In this document: piece by piece, positions 16,821 through 25,223 of the stretch
Numbering within the stretch: position 1 is the stretch's first letter
Layout of the letters: each line of letters begins with the position of its first letter
DNA from: Brumimicrobium sp041655765
GTDB taxonomy: Bacteria; Bacteroidota; Bacteroidia; Flavobacteriales_D; Crocinitomicaceae
Direction: 5' to 3'
NCBI GenBank assembly: GCA_041655765.1
Contig: JBBAEU010000004.1
Location: 66,606 to 130,605, forward strand
Length of the DNA: 64,000 bases
The notes under the pieces: model-generated
Seen by the model: only the letters and a program-made list of their open reading frames with translations
Databases searched by the model: none
What the model was told of the DNA's origin: nothing
Made by a program: the position numbers and the translations under genes

Positions 16821-18133
16821 AGAATATTGCAGTAATCGGAACAGGTTATGTTGGTTTAGTTACAGGAACGTGTTTTGCAGAAACAGGAAATAAAGTGATA
16901 TGTGTTGATATTGACGAAAACAAAGTTAAACGTCTTAAAAATGGAGAAGTTCCGATATACGAACCCCAATTAGATGTACTTTTTGAAAGAAATATTAAAG
17001 CAGCAAGATTAAATTTTACAACTTCCTTAGCGGAAGGAGTTGAAAATGCTGAAATCATATTTTTAGCTTTGCCAACGCCTCCAGGAGAAGATGGATCCGC
17101 AGATTTATCTTATGTTCTTGGCGTTGCCGAAGAATTGGGTAAAATTATTAAAGATTATAAAGTAATTGTTGATAAAAGTACCGTTCCTGTTGGAACTGCT
17201 GAAAAAGTTACCGCTGCAATTGCTAAGAACGCAACCGTAGATTTTGACGTGGTTTCAAATCCTGAATTTTTACGTGAAGGCTTTGCAGTAGAAGATTTTT
17301 TGAAACCAGATAGGGTAGTTATTGGTTCTTCTTCTGAAAAAGCTGCAAATATCATGGAAGAACTTTATATGCCTTTTGTAAGACAAGGAAATCCAATCAT
17401 TTTTATGGATGAAAAATCTGCCGAACTTACAAAATATGCTGCAAATTCTTTCTTGGCTACAAAAATTACTTTTATGAATGAAGTAGCCAACTTTTGTGAG
17501 GTTGTAGGCGCAGATGTAGATAATGTTCGATTGGGTATGGGGGCGGACACCAGAATTGGAAAACGTTTTTTATTTCCTGGTATCGGATACGGAGGTTCCT
17601 GTTTCCCTAAAGATGTTCAAGCACTTGTAAAAAGTGGTGATGATGAGAATTTCAACTTCCAAATATTAAAGTCAGTGATGGAAATTAATAACCGTCAGAA
17701 AACCATTCTTATTCCTAAGATTAAAAATTATTTCAAAGGAAATATTTCAGGTAAACACTTTGCCATGTGGGGGCTTTCTTTTAAACCCAATACAGATGAT
17801 ATTCGCGAAGCTCCGTCAAGATATATGATAGATGCTTTGCTGGCAGAAGGTGCTGAAGTTACAGCGTACGACCCAGAAGCTATGGACAACATCAAAGCCA
17901 TTTATGGCGATAGAATTAATTATGCAAAAAATGAATACGATGCTTTAAAAGGCAAAGATGCACTTATTATTTCTACTGAATGGAGTGTTTTTAGAAACCC
18001 TGATTTTAATCGCTTGGGAAATTTGTTGAAGGATAAAGTAATTTTCGATGGTAGAAACCTTTTTGAAACACATACGATGAATGAAAAAGGATTTTATTAC
18101 GAATCCATCGGAAGAAAAACAGTAGTAAAATGA
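16817..18133 (+). CDS. ugd: UDP-glucose 6-dehydrogenase
   Basis: The enzyme oxidises UDP-glucose to UDP-glucuronate with two NAD+. The 438-residue protein begins with the Rossmann motif IGTGYVGLVTGTCFAETG and has the catalytic cysteine in GIGYGGSCFPKDV near residue 260, plus the third-domain block SFKPNTDDIREAP. Overlaps of 4 bases with both the preceding and the following gene show tight operon packing. Its product is the substrate of the decarboxylase encoded next, so the pair should make UDP-xylose. Confidence 0.93.
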   Translation: MKNIAVIGTGYVGLVTGTCFAETGNKVICVDIDENKVKRLKNGEVPIYEPQLDVLFERNIKAARLNFTTSLAEGVENAEIIFLALPTPPGEDGSADLSYVLGVAEELGKIIKDYKVIVDKSTVPVGTAEKVTAAIAKNATVDFDVVSNPEFLREGFAVEDFLKPDRVVIGSSSEKAANIMEELYMPFVRQGNPIIFMDEKSAELTKYAANSFLATKITFMNEVANFCEVVGADVDNVRLGMGADTRIGKRFLFPGIGYGGSCFPKDVQALVKSGDDENFNFQILKSVMEINNRQKTILIPKIKNYFKGNISGKHFAMWGLSFKPNTDDIREAPSRYMIDALLAEGAEVTAYDPEAMDNIKAIYGDRINYAKNEYDALKGKDALIISTEWSVFRNPDFNRLGNLLKDKVIFDGRNLFETHTMNEKGFYYESIGRKTVVK

Positions 18134-19122
18134 GTGAAAGAAAACGGGTTTTAATAACTGGAGCAGCAGGGTTTTTAGGTTCACATCTTTGTGACCGTTT
18201 TATAAAAGATGGATACCATGTAATCGGTATGGATAATTTGATTACAGGTCGTCTTTCAAATATCGAGCACTTATTCTCGCTCGAGACATTCGAGTTTTAT
18301 AATCACGACGTTTCAAATTTCATCCATATACCTGGAAAATTAGACTATATTTTACACTTTGCTTCGCCTGCAAGTCCAATCGATTATTTAAAAATCCCTA
18401 TCCAAACGCTCAAAGTTGGTTCTTTGGGAATTCATAACTGCTTAGGGTTGGCAAGGGTGAAAAATGCGCGTGTATTAATTGCTTCTACATCGGAAGTTTA
18501 TGGAGACCCTGAAGTCCATCCGCAAACGGAAGACTACTGGGGAAATGTTAATCCAATTGGTCCGAGAGGTGTTTATGACGAAGCCAAACGCTTTCAGGAG
18601 GCAATGACGATGGCATATCACACTTATCATGGAATTGAAACAAGAATTGTTCGTATTTTTAATACGTATGGTCCTAGAATGCGATTAAATGACGGTAGAG
18701 TCTTGCCAGCTTTTATTGGTCAAGCTCTACGTGGTGAAGATCTGACCGTGTTTGGAGATGGAAGTCAAACCCGTTCTTTTTGCTATGTTGATGATTTGGT
18801 AGAGGGAATTGTTCGTGTATTGCATTCTGACTATCATTTACCTATCAATTTAGGTAATTCAGAGGAAATTACAATCCGAGAATTTGCTGATGAAATCATC
18901 AAGCTAACGGGAACAACACAAAGAGTTGTGTATAAGGATTTGCCAGTTAACGACCCAAAACAAAGGCGACCAGATATCTCAAAAGCAAAAGCAATTTTGG
19001 GTTGGGAACCGAAAGTAAGTCGTTCTGAAGGACTAAAATTAACTTATGAGTATTTTAAAGGTCTTTCAGAAGAAGAACTTTTTAAGAAAGAGCATAATAA
19101 CTTTGAAAAATATATCAATTAA
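18130..19122 (+). CDS. UDP-glucuronate decarboxylase (UDP-xylose synthase)
   Basis: This extended short-chain dehydrogenase of 330 residues converts UDP-glucuronate to UDP-xylose with bound NAD+. Seen are the NAD motif GAAGFLGSHLCDRF at 11-24, the family segment STSEVYGDPEVHPQTE, and the catalytic tyrosine and lysine in GVYDEAKR. The DNL-x-TGR and RVLPAF blocks separate this group from UDP-glucose epimerases. It directly follows the UDP-glucose dehydrogenase gene with a 4-base overlap and is followed by the acetyltransferase gene with no gap. UDP-xylose would be used in a surface glycan. Confidence 0.9.
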   Translation: MSERKRVLITGAAGFLGSHLCDRFIKDGYHVIGMDNLITGRLSNIEHLFSLETFEFYNHDVSNFIHIPGKLDYILHFASPASPIDYLKIPIQTLKVGSLGIHNCLGLARVKNARVLIASTSEVYGDPEVHPQTEDYWGNVNPIGPRGVYDEAKRFQEAMTMAYHTYHGIETRIVRIFNTYGPRMRLNDGRVLPAFIGQALRGEDLTVFGDGSQTRSFCYVDDLVEGIVRVLHSDYHLPINLGNSEEITIREFADEIIKLTGTTQRVVYKDLPVNDPKQRRPDISKAKAILGWEPKVSRSEGLKLTYEYFKGLSEEELFKKEHNNFEKYIN

Positions 19123-19701
19123 ATGGGATACTTTGCACATGAAACAGCTGTAATAGATGAAAACGTGAATATTGGTAATGGAACAAAAATTTGGCATTTT
19201 TCTCATATTATGCCGAACTCCATCATTGGTAAAAATTGCAATATTGGACAAAATGTGGTTGTATCACCTGATGTAAAATTGGGGAATAACGTAAAAGTTC
19301 AAAATAATGTATCCATTTACACGGGCGTAGAGTGTGAAGACGATGTTTTTTTAGGTCCTTCAATGGTTTTCACGAATGTGATTAATCCCAGAAGTGCGGT
19401 TAATCGACGTGATGAATACATGAAAACGATTGTAAAAAAAGGCGCGACAATCGGTGCGAATGCTACAATTGTTTGTGGACATAACATTGGAGAATATGCC
19501 TTTATTGGAGCAGGTGCTGTCGTGACAAAAGAAATTCTACCTTATGCGTTGGTTGTAGGAAACCCTGCAAGGCAAATTGGCTGGATGAGTGAATTTGGTC
19601 ACCAATTGAATTTTGATAAAAATGGAATTGCAGTTTGTATTGAAAGTAAGGATAAATATAGACTATCAGAAGGTAAGGTAAAAAAAATAACTTCTAAATA
19701 A
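19123..19701 (+). CDS. Hexapeptide-repeat sugar N-acetyltransferase (WbpD-like)
   Basis: The 192 residues form a left-handed beta helix: repeated hexapeptides such as IGNGTKIW, IIGKNC, IGQNVV, LGNNVKV and IGANATI run from residue 10 to about 155. The family member WbpD acetylates the 3-amino group of UDP-2-acetamido-3-amino-glucuronate with acetyl-CoA, and the segments FTNVINPRSAV and ALVVGNPARQIGWMSE are typical of that group. The start lies directly after the stop of the previous gene. With the WbpE-like first gene and a UDP-HexNAc dehydrogenase next, most of a di-N-acetylated uronate route is present, but a WbpB-type oxidase is not in the window. Confidence 0.85.
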   Translation: MGYFAHETAVIDENVNIGNGTKIWHFSHIMPNSIIGKNCNIGQNVVVSPDVKLGNNVKVQNNVSIYTGVECEDDVFLGPSMVFTNVINPRSAVNRRDEYMKTIVKKGATIGANATIVCGHNIGEYAFIGAGAVVTKEILPYALVVGNPARQIGWMSEFGHQLNFDKNGIAVCIESKDKYRLSEGKVKKITSK

Positions 19702-19738
19702 CTGAATAAAACTTATGTTAATTAAGAAAAATAATAAA

Positions 19739-21049
19739 ATGGACAATTCAATACATGCTAAATTAATTAACCGAGAAGAAAAACTTGCCGTTATCGGCCT
19801 AGGCTACGTAGGATTACCGATTGCATTAGAATTTGCAAAAAAAATGAATGTAATCGGATTCGATATTAATCCTCAACGTATAGAATTAATGAGAAAAGGA
19901 ATCGATCCAAGCAATGAGCTTGACTCTGAGAACTTTGAAAATCGAACAATTGAATTTACTGCAAATCCTGTGGATTTAAAAGCAGCGAAATTTTTTATCG
20001 TTGCTGTTCCTACACCGATTGACGATGCACATTTACCAGATTTAAAACCCCTTCTTAGTGCTTCAGCTACTGTAGGGGAAGCATTAAAGAAAGGAGATTA
20101 TGTCGTGTTTGAATCAACCGTTTACCCAGGTTGTACGGAGGAAGATTGCGTGCCTATTTTAGAAGAATATTCAAACCTACAAGCATATACAGACTTTAAA
20201 GTTGGTTATTCCCCTGAAAGAATTAATCCTGGTGATAAGGTTCATACACTTCAAAATGTTGTCAAAGTGGTTTCTGGAAATGATAAAGAATCTTTGGAAG
20301 AAATTGCAAAAGTATATGAAGAAGTTGTCGAAGCAGGTGTTCACAGAGCAAGTGGAATTAAAGTAGCTGAAGCAGCAAAAATTATTGAAAATACACAGCG
20401 TGATGTAAACATTGCGCTGGTAAACGAATTGTCCCTTATTTTCGAAAAACTTGGAATTAACACTTTTGAAGTTTTGGAGGCCGCTGGAACAAAATGGAAT
20501 TTCCTGCCATTTAGACCAGGTTTAGTAGGCGGACACTGCATTGGGGTTGATCCATACTACTTACTTCATAAAGCCAAAAAAGCAGGTCACCATGCAGAAA
20601 TGATTAATAGTGGTCGTGCGATTAACGACAAAATGGGATTCTATATCGCTAAAACTGTTGTTAAGAAACTCATTGCAAAAGGTAAAGATATTCGAGATAC
20701 AAAAGTGCTTATTATGGGAGCAACATTTAAAGAAAATGTGAGCGATATTCGAAATTCAAAAGTAATTGACATCATCAATGAATTAAAATCCTATTCTGTT
20801 TCGGTAGATGTTATGGATCCTTACGCTTCTTCTGAAGAAATGGAAAAAGTTTATAATATCGGCTTGGTAGAAAACGGGAATCTTTCAGATAATTATGATG
20901 CGATTATTGTTGCAGTAAATCATGACCAATATGTAAACCTTGAAGAGAGCGATTTCCAAAAACATTTACATAAAAAAGATGGTCTTTTTGTAGATATAAA
21001 AGGAATCTATCGAAACAAGATGAAAGAATTGGATTATTGGAGTTTATAA
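19739..21049 (+). CDS. UDP-N-acetyl-hexosamine 6-dehydrogenase (WbpO/TviB/WbpA type)
   Basis: This second nucleotide-sugar dehydrogenase differs from the UDP-glucose enzyme upstream. Signs are AVIGLGYVGLPIALEFAKK at the N-terminus, VESTVYPG-like text (FESTVYPGCTEEDC), GYSPERINPGDK and the catalytic cysteine in GLVGGHCIGVDPYYL. These mark the UDP-GlcNAc/UDP-GalNAc 6-dehydrogenase group, which makes the uronic acid with two NAD+. I place the start at the ATG at 19739 because of its A-rich context; an ATG at 19715 would add eight residues. It is within the operon, 37 bases after the acetyltransferase gene. Confidence 0.9.
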   Translation: MDNSIHAKLINREEKLAVIGLGYVGLPIALEFAKKMNVIGFDINPQRIELMRKGIDPSNELDSENFENRTIEFTANPVDLKAAKFFIVAVPTPIDDAHLPDLKPLLSASATVGEALKKGDYVVFESTVYPGCTEEDCVPILEEYSNLQAYTDFKVGYSPERINPGDKVHTLQNVVKVVSGNDKESLEEIAKVYEEVVEAGVHRASGIKVAEAAKIIENTQRDVNIALVNELSLIFEKLGINTFEVLEAAGTKWNFLPFRPGLVGGHCIGVDPYYLLHKAKKAGHHAEMINSGRAINDKMGFYIAKTVVKKLIAKGKDIRDTKVLIMGATFKENVSDIRNSKVIDIINELKSYSVSVDVMDPYASSEEMEKVYNIGLVENGNLSDNYDAIIVAVNHDQYVNLEESDFQKHLHKKDGLFVDIKGIYRNKMKELDYWSL

Positions 21050-21058
21050 TTGAATAAA

Positions 21059-22108
21059 ATGAAAAAAAACATCTTAATAACTGGTGGTGCTGGATTTATT
21101 GGTTCGCATGTTGTTCGACTTTTTGTAAACAAATATTCGGACTATCACATTGTCAACTTTGATAAACTTACTTATGCTGGAAACCTAGAAAATTTAGATG
21201 ACATTAAATCTGCTCCTAATTATACTTTCTATAAAGGCGATATCTGTAATGTAAAAGATTTGGAACAGGTTTTTAGTGAGTATAATATTACTGATGTTAT
21301 TCATTTGGCAGCAGAATCTCATGTTGACCGTTCTATATCCGGACCTATGGAGTTCGTTCTTTCGAACGTTGTTGGAACAGTAAATTTATTAAATACTTGT
21401 CGTAAATATTGGAATGATTTAAGCAAACATGTTTTTTATCATATTTCTACCGATGAAGTATATGGTAGTTTAGGTAAAGAGGGGCTTTTTATGGAAACTA
21501 CAGCTTACGACCCTAGAAGTCCTTATTCTGCCTCAAAAGCAAGTTCTGATCATTTTGTACGTGCATATCACCATACTTATGGTATGCAGGTGAAAATTTC
21601 TAATTGCTCTAATAATTATGGCAGCCATCAATTTCCTGAAAAACTTATTCCTTTAATGATTCATAATGCTGTAAATAATAAAGAACTGCCGATTTATGGG
21701 GATGGATTAAATGTGAGAGATTGGCTGTGGGTTGAAGATCATGCCAGCGCAATTGATGTGATTTTTCATCAAGGAAAAAATGGAGAAACGTATAATGTTG
21801 GAGGACTGAATGAATGGACAAATATTGATTTAGTGAAACGAATCGCAAGTATTATTGATGAAAAGCTTGGGAGAAAGAAAGGAGCCACTGAAAAACAAAT
21901 AAAATTCATTAAAGATAGAGCAGGACATGATAGAAGATATGCAATTGATGCTTCTAAAATCGAAAAGGAATTAAACTGGAAACCCTCCATAACCTTTGAT
22001 GAAGGCTTAGAAAATACAATTGATTGGTATTTAAAAAATAGTGAATGGGTAAATCGAGTGGTTTCAGGTGAATATCAAGCGTATTATAAAAATCAATACT
22101 TATTATAG
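21059..22108 (+). CDS. rfbB: dTDP-glucose 4,6-dehydratase
   Basis: The enzyme turns dTDP-glucose into dTDP-4-keto-6-deoxyglucose, the entry to rhamnose and many deoxyamino sugars. The 349-residue protein shows the NAD motif GGAGFIGSHVVRLF, the catalytic block STDEVYGSLG with aspartate and glutamate, and the YSASKASSDH tyrosine-lysine pair. RDWLWVEDH is also typical. A TTG three codons earlier is possible, but the ATG at 21059 gives the standard N-terminus. It is the last gene of the operon, 9 bases after the preceding stop. The partner genes rfbA, rfbC and rfbD are not in the window. Confidence 0.93.
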   Translation: MKKNILITGGAGFIGSHVVRLFVNKYSDYHIVNFDKLTYAGNLENLDDIKSAPNYTFYKGDICNVKDLEQVFSEYNITDVIHLAAESHVDRSISGPMEFVLSNVVGTVNLLNTCRKYWNDLSKHVFYHISTDEVYGSLGKEGLFMETTAYDPRSPYSASKASSDHFVRAYHHTYGMQVKISNCSNNYGSHQFPEKLIPLMIHNAVNNKELPIYGDGLNVRDWLWVEDHASAIDVIFHQGKNGETYNVGGLNEWTNIDLVKRIASIIDEKLGRKKGATEKQIKFIKDRAGHDRRYAIDASKIEKELNWKPSITFDEGLENTIDWYLKNSEWVNRVVSGEYQAYYKNQYLL

Positions 22109-22208
22109 CTTTAATATTCTTTTGAAAATAAGAAAAATACAATGATTTTTTATGATTTAAAAGATTATTACACTATTTTAGTGGTATATTAAGAATAAAA
22201 CATTAACA

Positions 22209-23075
22209 ATGAAAAACAGTTTCTTATACCTAGCCTTGTCTTTCGCTGTACTTACATTCACTTCGTGTAAAAAAGAAGTGAATAACGATGTAGAGTACAA
22301 TATAGACCAAAGTTACTCTTTGACTAATATTGCCTACGGAAGTCATGGAAAACAAAAAATGGACATTTATTTACCAGAAGGAAGAAGTGCAGCAACCACA
22401 AAGGTATTTGTTCTAATTCATGGAGGTGGATGGCATGCGGGGAGTAAGAGTGATATGACTGCTTCTTTTGACAATTTAAAAGAAGTTTACCCTGATTATG
22501 CGATTATTAATATGAATTATCGCCTCGGCACAGTTCAGAGTCCAGGTTATGACAAACAAATTAAAGACATACAAAAAGCTTTAGAACATTTTCAAGATCC
22601 AAAATATAATGTTTCTGACGAGTACTTTCTAATCGGAGCTTCAGCAGGTGCTCATCTATCTCTTTTATATGGCTATGGTTTTGATACTCAGAATAATGTC
22701 AAAGGAATTTGTAATATTGTAGGACCTTCGGATATTACAGATCCAGCCTATTTAAATGGAAACGATCCTTATTTAGAGTATGCATTTACTACTTTAGTTG
22801 GACCATACACTTATCAACAAAAACCAGAGTTATACGAGGAAGCAAGCCCTGTAACTTATATTTCGGCTACATCACCTCCTACGATTTCATTTTATGGGGA
22901 CACAGATCCATTAATTCCAACTTCTCAAATGACTTTGTTACACGACAAGTTGAATCTACATGGAGTTGATAATGAAGCTACCATGTATGCAGGTGAAGGA
23001 CACGGAAATTGGAGCTATGCAAACAACTTAGATTTCATTTTAAAGCTTTATGATTTCATAAATACACATTTTTAA
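22209..23075 (+). CDS. Lipoprotein alpha/beta hydrolase (carboxylesterase/feruloyl esterase-like)
   Basis: The 288-residue protein starts with a lipoprotein signal peptide whose lipobox LTFTSC places the lipid cysteine near residue 20. Behind it is a BD-FAE or carboxylesterase-type fold: VLIHGGGWHAGSKSD gives the HGGG oxyanion loop, IGASAGAHLS the serine nucleophile, FYGDTDPLIP the acid and GEGHGNW the histidine. It should hydrolyse an ester on a carbohydrate or small molecule outside the cytoplasm. It is monocistronic, 100 bases after the sugar operon, with a weak TATTTTAG box in front. Confidence 0.85.
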   Translation: MKNSFLYLALSFAVLTFTSCKKEVNNDVEYNIDQSYSLTNIAYGSHGKQKMDIYLPEGRSAATTKVFVLIHGGGWHAGSKSDMTASFDNLKEVYPDYAIINMNYRLGTVQSPGYDKQIKDIQKALEHFQDPKYNVSDEYFLIGASAGAHLSLLYGYGFDTQNNVKGICNIVGPSDITDPAYLNGNDPYLEYAFTTLVGPYTYQQKPELYEEASPVTYISATSPPTISFYGDTDPLIPTSQMTLLHDKLNLHGVDNEATMYAGEGHGNWSYANNLDFILKLYDFINTHF

Positions 23076-23380
23076 GCTGTCATTGGTTTATAAACTTCAA
23101 ACTATATCTTTTTATTGATTGGGTTGTAGTTATTTTTTTAAATGGTATGATAACCAAGCTCGTTTTTGTTTGAAAATTTACCTAAAATTTTCGCAAATTG
23201 GTCTTGTACAACGCTTATGTTTTTATAAAATTTATTTGACTAACTACTGTTTCATAATTCCCCTGACTCTACGTACTTCTTTGTAGAGTAACTATTCATC
23301 AACCTCATAACTTTTTAGTAAAAGCACAGTACTTATTCTGAACCTTCTATCAACTTCATTAGCACTAAAATCTAATCTAT
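23076..23380. other. Intergenic stretch without a recognisable gene
   Basis: About 300 AT-rich bases lie between the esterase gene and the regulator remnant. I see no long frame, no clear hairpin terminator and no RNA gene. It may contain decayed sequence belonging to the remnant. Confidence 0.4.
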
Positions 23381-23614
23381 CTATGATGTTTTTGCACTAT
23401 ATTCAGGACAATCTACTCGAATTTCGGATTCGGCAAGTTTTGTTTTTAGTAAATTGCAATAGTGTACTCCGTTTTCTGAATTATAGAATGAACAAGTAAA
23501 ACACATTCGTTGAATGGTAATGATACCTGATTTGTTTAGGTCATAAATCAATTTAAGCAATCCGTTAAGCATGATAGACTTTTGTTTTTCGTCAATACAT
23601 TTAATTTTGGATTA
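23381..23614 (-). pseudogene. C-terminal remnant of a MarR-type regulator with cysteine-rich tail
   Basis: The frame from the TAA at 23612-23614 down to 23381 encodes a 77-residue stretch whose end contains CFTCSFY, then HYCNLL, then RVDCPEY: four cysteines and a histidine spaced like a metal-binding tail. In Flavobacteriia this tail usually follows the winged helix of MarR-family regulators; the helix SIMLNGLLKLIYDLNKSG just before it would be the dimerisation helix. No DNA-binding domain is found upstream: the same frame is cut by the stop and reads LLEDRTKIF just before it, which may be the decayed wing. It could instead be a real 63-residue protein starting at 23572. Confidence 0.45.
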
Positions 23615-23654
23615 AAATATTTTGGTTCTGTCTTCTAATAAACTTTTATGTTGG

Positions 23655-23688
23655 TTGTATTTTCCTTAAATAAATTTCTCTATATTTG
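23655..23688 (+). promoter_or_regulatory. Bacteroidota promoter TTG-N23-TATATTTG
   Basis: TTG at 23655-23657 and a perfect TATATTTG at 23681-23688 are 23 bases apart, within the accepted range for this phylum. The ATG of the membrane protein gene is at 23717. Confidence 0.55.
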
Positions 23689-23716
23689 TTTTTTACAACA
23701 GTTTTAAAAAATAACT

Positions 23717-24478
23717 ATGTCAGAAGAAAAAAAGTTTGTTGCTTCCGCTGAAGCAAAAGGAAAAGCAAAACAATTTAGAGCCATCGCAGTAGTTTTATGG
23801 CTGTTAGGTGTGGGAATGCAAATTTGGGCAATTACTGAGTTATTTAAAGACCCAATTACAATGTGGTTGATTATTACCTTGCTTGTTATTGACTTAGCTT
23901 TGGTTATAACAGGCTCACTTCTTTGGAAAAAGTCTAATAAATTGGATCCTCCAACAGAAGAAAGGAAATTTTTATTCTTTATGCAAAGTCAATTAGGGCT
24001 TTTTACAGCTATTGTAGCGTTTTTGCCATTTATCATTTTTCTTTTAACCAATAAAAATATCGACAAAAAACAAAAAGCAATACTTGGTGGAATCGCTGGT
24101 GCTGCATTGTTAATCGCTGGTTTTGTTGGCTTTGACTTTAATCCTGCTTCTGTTGAAAAATATACAGAAGAGATGAATAAAGATAGAGAGTTAGTAGAAG
24201 ATTTAATAGGCCAAGACCATGTGTTTTGGGCTACTACTGCTGGAAAAAAATTGCATTTATATGAAGATTGTCAGCACATTAGAAACAGTATAATCGGAGA
24301 AGGAACTGTTAAAGAAGCTTGGGAGCAAAATAAAATCGAGAAATCGGATATTTGTAAAACATGTATTAAACGTGCAGAGAAAAATAAGGGAGAAGAATCG
24401 ACTAATATCCTCGAAAAAGGTCAAGAAGTTTTAGAAGGTGTTATAGCGGATGAAGAGTTGGAAGTAGTAGAAGATTAA
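23717..24478 (+). CDS. Four-helix membrane protein with a cytosolic metal-binding-type tail
   Basis: The 253-residue protein has four predicted membrane helices at about 22-42, 48-68, 92-111 and 122-141. The C-terminal soluble part has a pattern of histidine and cysteines: HLYEDCQHI near residue 182, then DICKTC near residue 212. Such H-x4-C...C-x2-C tails occur at the end of various bacterial proteins and probably bind zinc; their job is unclear. The tail continues with an acidic stretch. I do not recognise the complete architecture as a named family. The gene is monocistronic with its own promoter and converges with the haem lipoprotein gene with a 4-base gap. Confidence 0.7.
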   Translation: MSEEKKFVASAEAKGKAKQFRAIAVVLWLLGVGMQIWAITELFKDPITMWLIITLLVIDLALVITGSLLWKKSNKLDPPTEERKFLFFMQSQLGLFTAIVAFLPFIIFLLTNKNIDKKQKAILGGIAGAALLIAGFVGFDFNPASVEKYTEEMNKDRELVEDLIGQDHVFWATTAGKKLHLYEDCQHIRNSIIGEGTVKEAWEQNKIEKSDICKTCIKRAEKNKGEESTNILEKGQEVLEGVIADEELEVVED

Positions 24479-24482
24479 TTTT

Positions 24483-25118
24483 CTATCTCTCAAACGTAAT
24501 GCTCCAAACGGCACGAATTTCATCTGTTCCATAGCCTGTGGCATTATCATTTGGATAATTTTCAGCAATCGCTTTGAGTGTCTCTGGTGTGATTTTTTCG
24601 TTTTCAACACCATGACATTGTAAACACATTTCATTGGTGAAAATCGGTCTGTAATAATAAATTTTGTCTCCATCAACTTCTATGCTTGGCGTAATATCTT
24701 CACCTGTTTTACCTTCTGCAACAAGATTTTTATAATATTGAATTTGTTCTAATTCTTTTTTGTTTGCGTAATTATCTGGATTTCTTGCCAAATCAGTTGC
24801 CCGTTTTATTTCAACATTATATTCTTCTATTTTTGAGTTTGTTAATGAAATTGCATTGGTTTTGCAAAATGATAATGCGTGAATTGTTCCACCTTCATTT
24901 AATGCTCCAACCAAGTTTTTACCGAGTAGTTGTTGACTTTCAACTGAAATTTGTGTTCCTTTCTCATTGAAAAATTGCAATTCTTCTTCTGTAATCGTTG
25001 ATGTTTCTACTTTATCACTATCTATTTCAGTTATGGACGAATCACTGCTACAACTTATCATGAAGATGGCAAGAAAAAGTAAAGAGGCAATGTTTTTCAT
25101 TAGACTATTTTTGTTCAT
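24483..25118 (-). CDS. DUF3365 haem-binding lipoprotein (Tll0287-like)
   Basis: The 211-residue protein has a lipoprotein signal (hydrophobic core FLAIFMISC, cysteine near residue 23), so it is exported and lipid-anchored. The body matches the DUF3365 family, built on a PAS-like fold that carries a c-type haem. The attachment site CLQCHG near residue 173 is plain, and EIRAVWSITFE at the end is the family terminus. Family members are proposed redox or gas sensors, here without an attached kinase or cyclase domain. An alternative start at 25100 would shorten the n-region. It is monocistronic. Confidence 0.82.
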   Translation of the reverse strand: MNKNSLMKNIASLLFLAIFMISCSSDSSITEIDSDKVETSTITEEELQFFNEKGTQISVESQQLLGKNLVGALNEGGTIHALSFCKTNAISLTNSKIEEYNVEIKRATDLARNPDNYANKKELEQIQYYKNLVAEGKTGEDITPSIEVDGDKIYYYRPIFTNEMCLQCHGVENEKITPETLKAIAENYPNDNATGYGTDEIRAVWSITFER

Positions 25119-25223
25119 GATACAAAATAAGGAAAATATTTAAAATTTTCGTGTAACTTTAATTACAAAGTTTAAAAGTCAGTTCATTTTAATTCGATGA
25201 GGTTTTAAAAAGAACCACAAAAA

